Positions 14,020 to 25,419 of a stretch of DNA of 64,000 nt are shown one piece after another. Both the position numbers and the translations under genes were made by a program. Numbering within the stretch: position 1 is the stretch's first letter; each line of letters opens with the position of its first letter. The notes under the pieces were generated by a model. That model made no database searches. It had not been told where the DNA came from and worked only from the letters and a program-made list of their open reading frames with translations. This DNA comes from Procambarus clarkii (Eukaryota > Arthropoda > Malacostraca > Decapoda > Cambaridae): contig NC_091193.1 in NCBI RefSeq assembly GCF_040958095.1, positions 24,942,901-25,006,900 of the forward strand, read 5' to 3'.

Positions 14020-14625
14020 CGTTCAATGGTACTTGCATCATTCAAGGGTACTTGCATCGTTCAAGGGTACTTGCATCGTTCAAGGGTACTTGCATCGTTC
14101 AAGGGTACTTGCATCATTCAAGGGTACTTGCATCGTTCAAGGGTACTTGCATCGTTCAAGGGTACTTGCATCGTTCAAGGGTACTTGCATCGTTCAAGGG
14201 TACTTGCATCGTTCAAGGGTACTTGCATCGTTCAAGGGTACTTGCATCGTTCAAGGGTACTTGCATCGTTCAAGGGTACTTGCATCGTTCAAGGGTACTT
14301 GCATCGTTCAAGGGTACTTGCATCGTTCAAGGGTACTTGCATCGTTCAAGGGTACTTGCATCCTTCAAGGGTACTTGCATCCTTCAAGGGTACTTGCATC
14401 GTTCAAGGGTACTTGCATCGTTCAAGGGTACTTGCATCGTTCAAGGGTACTTGCATCGTTCAAGGGTACTTGCATCGTTCAAGGGTACTTGCATCGTTCA
14501 AGGGTACTTGCATCGTTCAAGGGTACTTGCATCGTTCAAGGGTACTTGCATGTTTCAAGGGTACTTGCATCGTTCAAGGGTACTAGCATCGTTCAAGGGT
14601 ACTTGCACCGTTCAAGGGCACAGCT
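14020..14625 (+). repeat. 19-bp minisatellite
   Basis: About 31 head-to-tail copies of ACTTGCATCGTTCAAGGGT with very few variants (CATT, CCTT and GTTT replacing CGTT in single units). Because 19 is not a multiple of three, each of the three forward frames reads the same 19-residue peptide cycle and all stay open. Intronic; no evidence of coding. 14,640-15,050 is AT-rich with nothing recognised. Confidence 0.95.
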
Positions 14626-15056
14626 CCAGAAGTAATAAAGAATTAAAAAAAAAATCATTAATGGGCAGACTTTTTCCTTATTTTTTGAGTCTTATTTCAT
14701 TTTCATATTAATCACATTTACTCCATATTTATCATTTTAATTTGTTTTCATTTTTGTCTCAGACCAACCTAGCACATCAAACTTTCCTTCCTAAAAAGTT
14801 TTCCCCAATTCCAGTTTCTTTGGTTATATTAAGTGTTATTTAAGTCCATGTTTTCATCAGTCTTGTACAGTAATAATACCTATAACATTTCATGCAGCCT
14901 AGAAGTTAGTTTTCCTTATACGGTATTGCAATCAATACCTGCCCAAATCTAAATTTTTTAATTAAAATGTTCACAGCAGTGTAACCTGCCTCCTCTTATC
15001 CCCATCACGTTATTTGCTGCTCTTAGACCTTTACTAGTAAAATTCATATAACAAAA

Positions 15057-15259
15057 CAAAAATCCTTCAGTCACAGACCATCACTTTGTCAAAACACAAA
15101 GGTGACCCCTTTGTGCTTTGTGCCTACTGTAAGAACACAGTATACATTATAATAATATACTATATGGACACTTTTGAACTCATTTCACTCCAGTCAACCA
15201 TGTCTACTTTTACCTTTGGGCTTTGACAAGGTGACGATCTGTGACTGAAGGATTTTTGC
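15057..15259. repeat. Short foldback element (MITE-like)
   Basis: CAAAAATCCTTCAGTCACAG at 15,057 pairs with CTGTGACTGAAGGATTTTTG ending at 15,258; the arms extend to about 37 bp with roughly three mismatches, around a 130-bp centre. No coding sequence. Confidence 0.6.
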
Positions 15260-15503
15260 GAAGAAAAAATGTGCCACTGTGCAAATTTTAATTGTCGTTT
15301 GCCTTTCCATTGGAGACTTTTGGTGCCGTGGAGAGGAGGGACCTGCTGCATGGGTGACAGCTTCTCCCCTGTATCAACCTACCCTGGCTTTGTGCCCTGG
15401 AGAGGCAACTTCAGACCGACAACCAGAGCGCAACTCTATAGTCTCCTGAGACTGATGGATGCCTACTACTACACATGGAAAAGTCACATATGTTATATTA
15501 AAA

Positions 15504-16325
15504 AAAAGCATTGAATGTAATGAAATGCCATTTTCTGGGAAGAGCCCCGGAGGCTTCTTGGTTATCTTGAGGCTATCTTGAGATGATTTCGGGGCTTAGC
15601 ATCCCTGAGGCCCGGTCCTCGAACAGGCCTCCTTTTTGTTACACAACCCCAGGAAGCAGCCCGTAGCAGCTGTCTAACTTCCAGGTACCTATTTACTGCT
15701 AGGTAACAGGGGCATCAGGGTGAAAAGAAACATTTTACTCATTTGTCTTTGCCTCCACCAGGGATCGAACCTGGAACCTCAGGACTACGAATCCGAAGTG
15801 CTGTCCACCCAGCTGTCAGGCTTCCTGGAGCTATCGGACTGATATTAGCTATATTAGTCTGGGGCTTCAGTCTCATGGAGTTTGAGCTACCGGGGACCAT
15901 GAGCTAGAATCTGGTTCCCTCAGAGAGGCATAGCGAGCAATGGCCTATGAAACTCCCGCGTATGAAAGAAATCACATCTGCCATCGACTGGGGGTTAGAC
16001 ACCCAGACAGGAAGGCACCCCAAAACAGACCCCAAATTGTAGGAAAATTGCAACTGGAGATCAAACAAAGGCTAAAAACTTCCCCCAAAGAAAACAAGAT
16101 AACGAGCAACTCATCACACCGCGTGCCGCTCATTTGCATCAAACATCCACCCCTCCCCCACTTCTCCTCAGTCCACAGAGCCAGCAGCCAGACTGCTATT
16201 TCGGAGATTGACATAAGGAACAAAAACCGCCGACTGGAGGGAGGGAGGGTGCCAGGGAGCCTCTGGGGCTCTACCCAGAAAATGACGTTTCATTACATTC
16301 AACGCTGATTTTCTGTGGGGAAGCC
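15504..16325. repeat. DIRS-associated repeat interrupted by a SINE
   Basis: Left end GCATTGAATGTAATGAAATG at 15,509, then GCCCCGGAGGCTTCTTGG; after the SINE the sequence resumes AGCTATCGGACTGATATTAG and ends ATTACATTCAACGCTGATTT at 16,291. The ends are inverted copies of the same signature. It abuts the 3' side of the DIRS coding copy (16,330-18,850, minus), so it may be that element's terminal region. Confidence 0.5.
15556..15838 (-). mobile_element. tRNA-derived SINE (Arg-TCG-like head)
   Basis: Read on the minus strand: GCTGGGTGGACAGCACTTCG (A-box region), GATTCGTAGTCC (anticodon arm with TCG), GGTTCCAGGTTCGATCCCTGG (B box), then a conserved body and a CTCAAGATAGCCTCAAGATA tail. It sits inside a DIRS-family repeat; the flanks GGCTTCTTGG and GGCTTCCTGG look like a 10-bp target duplication with one change. 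Confidence 0.8.
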
Positions 16326-16329
16326 CCGT

Positions 16330-18850
16330 CGGCTCCCTGTGCTAGCTACCCAAAGAGCAGGAAAAAGAGGGACTTACCCGGGAGGTGGTTGCATCTCGGG
16401 ACTCAAAGATGAGACAACTGGCTGCAAATGCCGACTCAAGGTGACACAAGAGTGCAAAGGGCCCAGCACCTTAACAAGTTATTGGGCAGCCAGGACCCTG
16501 TTCTGGCTGCATGCTCCCCGACCCGACCCCCAAAAGCAGAAGCCAACAAAAACAAAGCCTTCTGAAAGCAGTCATTCACCGACGGGGCCACCACAAACCG
16601 AGGAGAGGAGAGAAAGGAGAGCACCTGGTCCAAAAACCAGGTTGGCTCGGGTGGTCTATGAGCAGGCCGGAGGTGGCAAAATGCACGAGAAAGCTTACGA
16701 AATGGAGCAGAAGTAACATTCACCCCAAACGCAAGCTGGAGCAGCTCCACCAGCCTCGCAGTATACGAGGCAACAATATTTGGCATAAGATAGCTGTCTT
16801 GAAAAAGTCAAGAAAGAAAAGATAACCTAACACGAGCACACGGACCGTCATCGAGGACAACCTACGCAGGGAAAGGAAGTGGCGAAAAGACCGCTAAGAG
16901 ACTTCATACTGCCACTGAGAAGAAGACCGCAGGTGGGACACCATTAGAGAAGCCATCTGATCACCATAAAAATGGTGATGCACCTGCATCAGAAACTCCA
17001 GATGCGAAGCGCAGAAGTGTGGAGTGAACCAGCAAGGTAGTTGACCGGCCCGATCTGCTGAAAGAGGCGGAGCCGCGGAAAACGCCCCAGGTTTGTACAC
17101 CGAATAAGCAGCGCCTGAAACCAAGGCAGGGCCGTCCACCAGGGAGGCCAGACAGAGAACCTGTGCTCATTAGGACTCGAGCCGTGCCAGAACCCAAAGC
17201 AACAGCTGAACCGGTGGGAAGAGTTACAGGTAACCCCACCTTGACCAGTCCTGGCGAAAAGTGTCTACCGCGACGGACTCACAGTTGTGGAAGGGCACCA
17301 AATAGACAGGGAACGCCGCGCCCATGCCGGCGCGAAGAGGTATATATCCGGGGCCCAAATGGCCTGCAGAGCCAACTGATGGAGTCGGCGTCGACCATCC
17401 ATTCCATGGACAGGGGAATGAATTGTGACAGGCCGTCCACCAGGACGTTGGATACGCCCCTGATATGAACTGCACGGAGAGCTAAACCCAAAAAACTCAG
17501 CAGAAGAGCCACTTGAAGCAAAGAGCCCCAAAGTGCCAAGGACCGCAGGCCCCCCTGCGGTTCAGGCAATGAACCACTGGAGCACAGTCCGAATATAGCC
17601 GAATCGTAGAGCCTTGAGAGAACCAAATCCGAAACAGCACAAGCCACACCACTGCGAACTCCCATACCGTGCTGTGAGTCCAACGGAAGGACTGAGCCCA
17701 CTGCCCCTGGCCGGCCTGGTGAGCACTAGTCGCAAAGCTCCAGCCGAGAGAGGCGGCATCCATGAACACATCGAGGCAGGGCTCCGGGAGGCATCAAGGC
17801 ACTGAACCCCAAAAAGCAAGCCTGAAGAGGAAGCTGGAGATGCAAATCTAAGAGTCAGAGCCCAAGCAGAATCAACAGAAAGAGCGAGGATGGCTTGTCG
17901 ACATGTGAGGCGAGAAGCATAAAACAGAGAGACAGCCTCCCGGAGAATAGGTGCATACAGCTTGAGCAATGCCGCTGATGCCTTAGCCACAGAAGTCAAC
18001 ACGGCAGACAAAGGCCCGGCATGCAATGCCTCCACATCCTCCACAAGCTGGTCCGAAGATAGCTCGCAAAGGGAAAAGAAGTGGAGAACCGAGGCCAAAT
18101 GGCCGCGAGTACAAAGATCCTCTGCATCCAGAGCAGCCGAGAGGGAGGGGACCAAGATGTGCAACTGGAGCAAGCCAACCTCATAAGGAAGCACAGGGGT
18201 GTAAAGACATGCATAAAGGTGCTCAAAGGAAACACCGTAGTGAGCTCTCACCACTCAAGTATGCGGGTATGACAGAACGCGTGCCACGCCCGAAGTGAAA
18301 AGGAAGGGCTGTCCACAAGCCAGGAAGACACTGGAACCTCATAATGCTCCCAATACGGAGAAGAAGACCCGAACTGAAAATAAATAGTATCCATCACAGA
18401 GACAAAATCCAAGTCTCGCAGGAGACAGGCACTTAGGGCCTCCCAAACATCCGCAGGGGAAATCCAAGAGGTCGATAACCTCCGGAAGGATGACGCAGCA
18501 GAACCAAAGGGAACCCGGAAACGAACAAGAGGGGGAGCTGAACCCATATTAAATTTGTACAAGGAAGGGGGATGCGAAGACCCCAAACCTCGCAACAAGA
18601 CCCTGCCCCGAGGGCATCAAAGCCCAGGCATGATAAAAAAGGATAAAAAAGGAGCCCAAGTGCCCCAGGCCGCCTCCAGCTCAGCCTCGGAATCCTCCAA
18701 ACCAGGTTCCGGGGCAGAGCTGTCCCCCAATATCCTCCAACCTTGAAGAAAAAGCAGAGTCCAAGGGAAAGGCATCAAAGAAGGGAAGGACCCAGAAGAC
18801 TCGATGGGAAGAACCGGCTCAAATAACCCTGTCTCTGCATCGAATGGGGC
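16330..18850 (-). mobile_element. DIRS-like retrotransposon, defective, RT missing
   Basis: Minus-strand frames give, in order, a Gag-like region (18,598-17,800: DVWEALSACLLRDLDF, LLQLHILVPSLSAALDAEDL, LVEDVEALHAGPLSAVLTS), an RNase H-like region (17,769-17,280: DAASLGWSF, IRLYSDCAPVVHCLNRRG, GVSNVLVDGLSQFIPLS), the VDTFRQDWSRWG block (17,250), and the start of a tyrosine recombinase (SHLRSSSQWQYEVS near 16,920; ELLQLAFGVNVTSAPFRKLS and box-I-like ALFLLASAFGGRVGE to 16,480). The order Gag, RNase H, recombinase is that of DIRS elements, but the reverse transcriptase expected between Gag and RNase H is absent and the recombinase stops before its later catalytic boxes. Several frameshifts; certainly dead. 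Intronic, same strand as the host gene. Confidence 0.8.
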
Positions 18851-19096
18851 AACCCCTGAGCCGCCTTAGTCTAAGGCCCAGTCTAAAGCCCAAGCTACTC
18901 CAGTTAAACCCTGCCCCGAATCTGAAGCCCTCTGATGTTTGGGAGCCGGCAGCAGGGGGAGGAGAGGATAAGGGTGAACCATACCAACAAGGAAAGGACG
19001 AAGGGGTGCAGACTGAATCAAGGTTGAAACGATCAACACCCCCAAGTCCAGGTCCCTAAAACCAAACCGGTGCAGCCCCAGGGCATTCGAGCGGGC

Positions 19097-19172
19097 AACC
19101 AACCAAGTACCCTGTGCAACCACCCCCCTCCTTGGGAGGGGGGTGGTTGCAGACAGGGTACACTTGGGTTGC
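19097..19172. repeat. Strong imperfect hairpin
   Basis: GCAACCACCCCCCTCC and GGAGGGGGGTGGTTGC form a 15-16-bp GC stem with a 3-4-nt loop; outside it CAACCAAGTACCCTGT pairs with ACAGGGTACACTTGGGTTG (imperfect). It lies upstream (in transcription sense) of the DIRS Gag region and may be part of that element's leader. Confidence 0.7.
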
Positions 19173-19239
19173 AGACACTGGCGTGACAACGTGGTGACAT
19201 CATGCTCGTTTGCAAATTTTCGTTGGAGAGTTGAGTTCT

Positions 19240-19555
19240 GTCCACTCATTCGGCTTTTGGTAGCAATATTTTTACCAGAATAGGGGTTTGTTTTGGGGCG
19301 CCTATCTTCCTGGGTGCCAGACCCGGTCCATGGCAGACACAGAATGCTCCCAACCACACGGAGGTGTCTATAGGCCATTACTCCTAGTCTCACCACTCTG
19401 ACCGCTCCTCATGCCTCTCAAGGGGGGGCAAGGTTCTGGCTCGTGGTTCCCAGTAGGCAGGAACTCCATGCACTTTGACTGATGCCAGGAAGCTAATAGT
19501 TACATATCAGCCTGGATAGCTCCGAGGAGCCGACGGGGCTCCCCCCAGAAATATT
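19240..19555. repeat. DIRS-associated non-coding repeat
   Basis: Closely related, in the same orientation, to 6,220-6,520: TTTACCAGAATAGGGGTTTG, TTTTGGGGCGCCTA, ACAGAATGCTCCCAAC, and CAGCCTGGATAGCTCC. Ends CCGACGGGGCTCCCCCCAGA about 110 bp from the splice donor of the largest CCDC102A exon. Confidence 0.55.
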
Positions 19556-19664
19556 ATTTTCTGGAACTTATGCAAAGTAATGGTATAATACAACAGATTA
19601 TATAGCTTCTGTTTTATGCATACCATAGACACAAGCTTATCAGAAAAAAATAAGAAATACTCAC

Positions 19665-20509
19665 TCTCTTTCAGCTTGTATGGTCTTGGTAGCCTCATCT
19701 AATCGTAATTTGAGCATCGTAACTTGCTGCTCCAGACTCTCTTGTTCAGGGGTAATGCCCATGTCATCTATCACTGATCCCCCACCACCATTTAAGCCAC
19801 CATTAGCACCACTGTTCGTCCTCCATGCCCTCCTACCATCTCGAGCACTAACTCCATTATTGGAGCGTACAGATTCTTCATAGCCCCCTTCACTACATTC
19901 ACTTCCTCCACAAACTTCACTCATGGGGTCTGACACAGCTGATATTCTAGGATTAATATGGCAAGTATCTGGTAGAGGGTCTGACATGGCAGACATTCTA
20001 TGGGATGGGGACGGCTGGCTGCTGCTATTACTGCTTCCACCAATTGTAACTGTACTGTCTCGAAATGCATGTTCTTGTTGCTGCTGGTTGTGGATCATTT
20101 TTTCTTCAATGTCATTTTCTCTTTGAGGATGATGGCAATTTTCAGAGACCTCTTTAACAGCACTATCTTTTAAGTACTCGTCGCATATCAAGTCTTTCAC
20201 TTCACGACCAGCACGGCACTTTTCACTTAGACGAGTGGCTTCACTGGGTTTGTGTGCATAAACAGACACATTTTCCACTCCACTTTGCACTAATGTCTCA
20301 CTAACGTTGCCTTCATTATTACCCATGACATCATCACCTGGGTGACTTCCACGAGAGCCAAACATTTCTTCGAGGAGGCTAAAGTTTGTATTTTTGGCAT
20401 CTCGGATAAATTGAAGTTCGTCGCTGGATAATTTTTCAGCCTCTGTCTGTGTGATAGGACGTACTGGAGTGCTGCCATCTCTTTCTGGCGAGTCTCCTTT
20501 ATGACTACC
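19665..20509 (-). CDS. CCDC102A: CCDC102A-like gene, fourth and largest exon
   Basis: 845-bp exon starting GSHKGDSPERDGSTPVRP after a TTTTTTTAG acceptor and ending AERE before donor GTGAGT, leaving two bases (GA) of a split codon. The first part (TQTEAEKLSSDELQFIRD, NFSLLEEMFGSRGS) is acidic. The middle, about 150 residues, is a low-complexity Ser/Gly/Asn-rich linker (NSSSQPSPS, NGGLNGGGGS) with repeated SAMSDP/SAVSDP motifs. The end returns to coiled coil (LEQQVTMLKLRLDEATKTIQ), a block shared with vertebrate CCDC102A. The long linker is bigger than I expect in vertebrate orthologues and explains why the partial protein already exceeds 570 residues. Confidence 0.87.
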
Positions 20510-20593
20510 CTAAAAAAAAGGAAAAAATAAACATGATTACAATACATTAGCTGTTGGTACCTAATTTCAAGACTTGTCTAATTACAGATTGTT

Positions 20594-21236
20594 ACATTAA
20601 CCCTTAAACTACTAATGTTGCCCTCGAGCAATAGACTGACAATGCTCTTGTTGCCTGTAAATGATTTAACACTTTCGTTGCCCCGGTGGGCGACCCACTG
20701 CACACCTCAAGGTAGCCCAAGTGGTGCGCGCTAACTCACCAACACTCACAAATGTTAATAATCTTTTTAGCTTTCTGACCTCAATTTTCATGCTACATCA
20801 TTCAATTTGGTATCAAATTTTTCGTAATAGAATGTTCTAAAGATATATGTGCCTAAAAGAACATGTGTCTCACTTTCCAATACTTTAGACCTGCCGCGCA
20901 ATGCAAGGTAGCCCGAGCCTTGCCCGAGAGCTTGCCACAACAATGTTTATTCTCTTTTCAGCTTTCTTATCTCAATTTTCATGCTACTTCGTTCAATTTG
21001 GTATAAAATTGTTCACAATAGAATGCTGTAAAGAAATAATCACTTCCTTATATTTTAGACCCACCATACACTGCAATGTAGGCCGAGAGCTCACTGTCAC
21101 ACAAAAATGTTTATACTCTTTTCAGCTTTTTTACTTCAATGTTCCTGCTACGTCGTTCAATTTGGTATCAAATTGTTTGCAATAGAATGCTGTAAAGGGA
21201 TATTTACATATAAGAACACATAAGTCTCTCTTTACT
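20594..21236. repeat. Three diverged tandem units, TTAA-type family
   Basis: Begins TTAACCCTTAAACTACTAAT, like the piggyBac-like end at 2,016. Three units of about 165-190 bp start with CAGCTTTCT.A.CTCAATTTTC at 20,769, 20,958 and 21,124, each followed by CAATTTGGTAT.AAATT and AATAGAATG.T.TAAAG. Intron of the CCDC102A-like gene. Confidence 0.5.
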
Positions 21237-21239
21237 ATT

Positions 21240-21435
21240 CAGTGCAACCTCAGTTCAGCGAATCTCCAGTCAGAATGCACACTTTTAAGGCCGGATTTAC
21301 TCACCCCTTTTGTCGAACTCTGGTTCGCCAAAGCGAGGGATGTGCGGATTTGCTTACGATATTGGGACAGTGTTCACAGAGTGGTGGAAAACTATCTTTT
21401 CACATTCTATCACAGGTTACCAATTAATAATACTC
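21240..21435 (+). mobile_element. Tigger/pogo-like end fragment
   Basis: CAGTGCAACCTCAGTTCAGC resembles the terminal repeat at 7,254, and GGATTTGCTTACGATATTGG plus CACAGAGTGGTGGAAAACTA match its internal 136-bp units. Truncated on the right by the DIRS copy. Confidence 0.6.
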
Positions 21436-22848
21436 TTCGGAGGGTTCAAGTTGCCCGCGGGTCGACGATACATCTCCATTTGGACTGCTCCTCGGTGGTT
21501 CATTGCCTGAACCGGGAGGGGGGGGGGGGGGTTCGATGCAGTCCTTGGCTCTTTGGCGCTGATTGCTTTGGGTGACTCGTCTGCCGAGTTCTTGGGGTTT
21601 GGCTCTCCTGGCTGTTCACGTGCGGGGAGTGTCTTAACGTCTTGGCCAACGGCCTGTCTCATTTTGTTCCCCTTTCCACGGAATGGACGGTCAACGTCGA
21701 CTCCTTCCATTGGCTTTGCCAGACGTTCAGGCGCTCTGAGGTGGACCTATTCGTGTCGGCGTGGTCACTGCGCCTTCCCGTTTATGTGGTGCCCTTCACC
21801 GACTACGAAGCCGTCGGGGTCGATGCCTTTCGGCAGGACTGGTCGAGGTGGGTATTCCTGTACCTCTTTCCCCCGGTTCAGCTGTTGCTCCAGGTCCTGT
21901 CTCGCTTGGAGATTTACCAGGGAAGAGTGGTCCTCTTGGCCCCTTGGTGGCGGGCCCAGCTGTGGTTTCAGGCGCTGCTTGCCCGGTGTCGGAATCCGGA
22001 GGTTTTCTCGTGGGTCCGCCTCTTCCAACAGATCGGACCAGTGCGTCGTCTGGGTGGTTCGGTCTTCTCCTCGAGTCTTCGAGTATAGTATTTTTGACTC
22101 GAGTTCATCATCATCTCTATGGTGATCAGGTGGCTTCCTTGTTAGTGTCCCACCTGCGGGCTTCTTCTCGGCGGCAGTATGAAGTTTCCTGGCGGTCCTT
22201 CCGGTTCTTTTTGCGTCTTCGTCGTTGTGCTTCGCTTTCTGTTAGGGGTGGTGTTGTCCTTTCTCTCTCTTGATTGTTCCAGGACCGTCATCTATGCCTA
22301 ACACTGTTGCCTCTTATCGTGTGGCGCTGGCGGAGCTGCTTCAGCTAGCTTTCGGTATTGATGTTATTTCTGCACCGTTTTGCAAGCTGTCTCGTGCGTT
22401 GTTTCACCTCTGGCCTGCTCATGTGCTGCGTGAGCCGTCCTGGTCATTGGAAAGAGTGCTCTCTTTTCTTTCTTCTCGGTTTGTTGTGGCCCCTTTGGTT
22501 CAGGATTGTTTCTTGAAGGCTCTTTTTCTGTTGACATTGACCTCTGGGGGTCGGGTTGGGGAGCTTCATGCTCTCCTCCAGCGCAGGGGTTTCTGCTCTT
22601 TAGGTCGTAGTGATGGTTTTGTTCGTCTGCAACTGTCTCCTTCTTTTCTGGCAAAGAATGAGACTGCTTCTTTCCGGAGGGGTCCATGGGTTGTTGATGC
22701 TTGGTTGGTCAGGCTGGGGTTGCATCATGTTTTGTGTCCGGTTACAGCCCTATGCCATTATTTGTGCGCCACGGCTTCTATGTCCGGGAATGCGCTTTGG
22801 GTTGATCCGGTTTCTCTTCTTCCCTATTGACTGATGGTCAATCGTCAG
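21436..22848 (+). mobile_element. DIRS-like retrotransposon fragment (RNase H to recombinase)
   Basis: Plus-strand frames give RNase H-like LHLDCSSVVHCLNR (21,475), GVSNVLANGLSHFVPLSTEW (21,630), SEVDLFVSAW and VDAFRQDWSRW (21,810), a linker SRLEIYQGRVVLLAPWWRAQ (21,900), then the tyrosine recombinase: SHLRASSRRQYEVSWRSFRF (22,150), LLQLAFGIDVISAPFCKLS, FLLTLTSGGRVGELHALLQ (box-I arginine), FLAKNETASFRRGPWVVDAW, HHVLCPVTALCHYL, ending at a stop at 22,830. Boxes with the HxxR and Tyr catalytic residues are missing. A 14-base G run at 21,518-21,531 breaks the frame. Homologous to the minus copy at 16,330-18,850 but less truncated in the recombinase and opposite in orientation. A SINE follows directly. 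Confidence 0.82.
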
Positions 22849-22849
22849 T

Positions 22850-23124
22850 CTCCGTGGTGTAGTGGTAAGACACCACTCGCCTGGCGTTCCGCGAGCGCTA
22901 TGTCATGGGTTCGTATCCTGGCCGGGGAGGATTTACTGGGCGCAAATCCTTAACTGTAGCCTCTGTTTAACTCAACAGTAAAATGTGTACTTGGATGAAA
23001 AAACGATTCTTCGCGGCGGGGATCGTATTCCAGGGACCTGCCCGAAACGCTACGCGTACTAGTGGCTGTACAAGAATGTAACAACTCTTGTATATATCTC
23101 AAAAAAAAAAAAAAAAAAAAAAAA
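22850..23124 (+). mobile_element. tRNA-derived SINE (Gly-like head) with poly-A tail
   Basis: Head CCGTGGTGTAGTGGTAAGAC (A box) and GGGTTCGTATCCTGG (B box), then a body ending CTTGTATATATCTC and a 24-base A run at 23,101-23,124. The B box is good but the anticodon loop is irregular, so this is a SINE, not a tRNA gene. An inverted relative is at 44,559-44,780. The A tail ends about 42 bp from the splice donor of the third CCDC102A exon. Confidence 0.8.
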
Positions 23125-23166
23125 TGGTGGTGAAGAGGTCACACTGTAATTTATATTTGAGTTTAC

Positions 23167-23364
23167 CTGGTCTCTCACATCTTCAGGTTTATCTGCCACA
23201 CTATCCTTTCTAGGTCTTAATTGATAAGTTTGTGTTAAATGTGTCATTTGAGCTTCTAAATCATTCTTCTCTCTTCTTAAAACGCCAGTCTCTCGTTGTG
23301 AAACTTCAAGACGACCTCGTAAAATCCTCACTTCCTCTCTTGCCTTATTTCTCTCACTTCGAAC
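23167..23364 (-). CDS. CCDC102A: CCDC102A-like gene, third exon (coiled coil)
   Basis: 198 bp, 66 codons, phase 0 at both ends, between acceptor TTTGCAG and donor GTAAAC. It begins VRSERNKAREEVRILRGRLE, which continues the WREKWSK end of the previous exon exactly as in vertebrate CCDC102A (WSKV.AERN.AREE). The rest is heptad-like, charged coiled coil (SQRETGVLRREKNDLEAQ), ending in a polar segment PRKDSVADKPEDVRDQ. A SINE with a 24-base A tract ends about 40 bp past the donor, so the intron after this exon was invaded very close to the splice site. Confidence 0.88.
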
Positions 23365-23516
23365 CTGCAAATTATAAATTATTAAATGTAATTATAAACC
23401 TAGACCATTTCAGTTACATGTCATAAGAAATACATGATCTGAACTCTTTGAAGGTTGCTTAAGAATACAGTTTCAAGAATACTGTACTTGATTCATACTT
23501 GTGTGTGTGTGTATAT

Positions 23517-24102
<586 letters not shown>

Positions 24103-24106
<4 letters not shown>

Positions 24107-24222
24107 ATATCACGAAAATAAACACGTGATTAAGAATGTGACAATGTCAGACCACGGAGGAAAAATGAAACAGGAAATTTCCTTAAGTACTTTCGTATAT
24201 TAAATATACGTGGTCTGACATT
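24103..24222. mobile_element. PLE family 2 remnant with broken hammerhead
   Basis: GTGTATATCACGAAAATAAA and CAATGTCAGACCACGGAGGA match the outer parts of the element at 30,050-30,694 and 49,640-49,980. After AAGTACTTTCGTATATTAAA it jumps to TACGTGGTCTGACATTGTC, so the minus-strand CTGAAGA half of the hammerhead core is deleted. Confidence 0.7.
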
Positions 24223-24223
24223 G

Positions 24224-24224
<1 letters not shown>

Positions 24225-24320
<96 letters not shown>
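24225..24320. repeat. (TA)n microsatellite
   Basis: About 95 bp of TA dinucleotides next to the PLE remnant. 24,610-25,230 beyond the exon contains no recognised element. Confidence 0.95.
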
Positions 24321-24321
<1 letters not shown>

Positions 24322-24439
24322 TGTATAACATTATAACAATAACATAACAAAAATCCTACTGTACTATACCATTCTCTCAAGCACCCATATTATACTTGGC
24401 ACAATATTTTGTAAAACCTGTTCAAATATCCAACTACTA

Positions 24440-24619
<180 letters not shown>

Positions 24620-25419
24620 TCAAATACTGAACTTCCTGACTGGACTGTCAGTAACAAATTGAATTTCTCAGAAACACATCAGTAAACCGTAATAAGTGAG
24701 CTAAATCATTTTTAATCTCATTCTCAATTTTTAAATTTAAGGAACTTAGTTAAATGTTAACCTATCCAAGCAGATTTAACAGGACACAAAGCCCTTGCAA
24801 CGATGTAAAGATATACCAATATATGAGTAGACTGTGCTTGTCGATTACAAATAGTCTACTCTCATCTTGGTGATTATCATCATTGAGATATACATTACAT
24901 AGGAAATCACTCAAAAAATGTATGTTTATATTTAAGTATGGAGTATGTTGTAGTAATTACTGTCTATTTATGATTTACCTATATAGTACTGTACTGTACA
25001 GAATGTACTACAGTACCTTGATTTAATTATGCAATTTTATTTCTGTACTAAGCAAAGATGTCAGCAATAAGATTATGTCATTAACTTAAGTCTTATATTT
25101 ATCTATAATCCTGATACCTTATTCCTTCCTAGGAGATTCCCATCACAGTGTGCCCATAGCAGAATTTCCTCCAGGAGACTATGTCGCCACAAGAACCTTT
25201 CACTCTTTTTAAGTTTTCTAACTTTTTTTTTTTTTTTTTTTATATATATAGCTCCACTCTTCCATTCTGAGATACTGGTCAACTGTCTTTACCATTTGAT
25301 CCCTGTATTTCAGTATACTCTTCTTGCTAAACTATTCTCAAGCATCCTACACACATTCACATTTCATTCCCTCACCTCTTTCACTCATACGACATCTCTT
25401 GTATACTTCCACATTGTAA

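Noticed and set aside
13944..14711. Three overlapping frames of 190-255 codons with a 19-residue cycle
   Set aside because: 19-bp satellite read in all three frames.
15770..15838. Functional tRNA-Arg(TCG) gene on the minus strand
   Set aside because: The cloverleaf-like head has no proper acceptor-stem closure and is the 5' part of a SINE with a target duplication.
22850..22930. Functional tRNA gene
   Set aside because: A and B boxes are present but the anticodon loop is irregular, and the sequence continues into a SINE body with a poly-A tail; the copy at 44.7 kb shares it.
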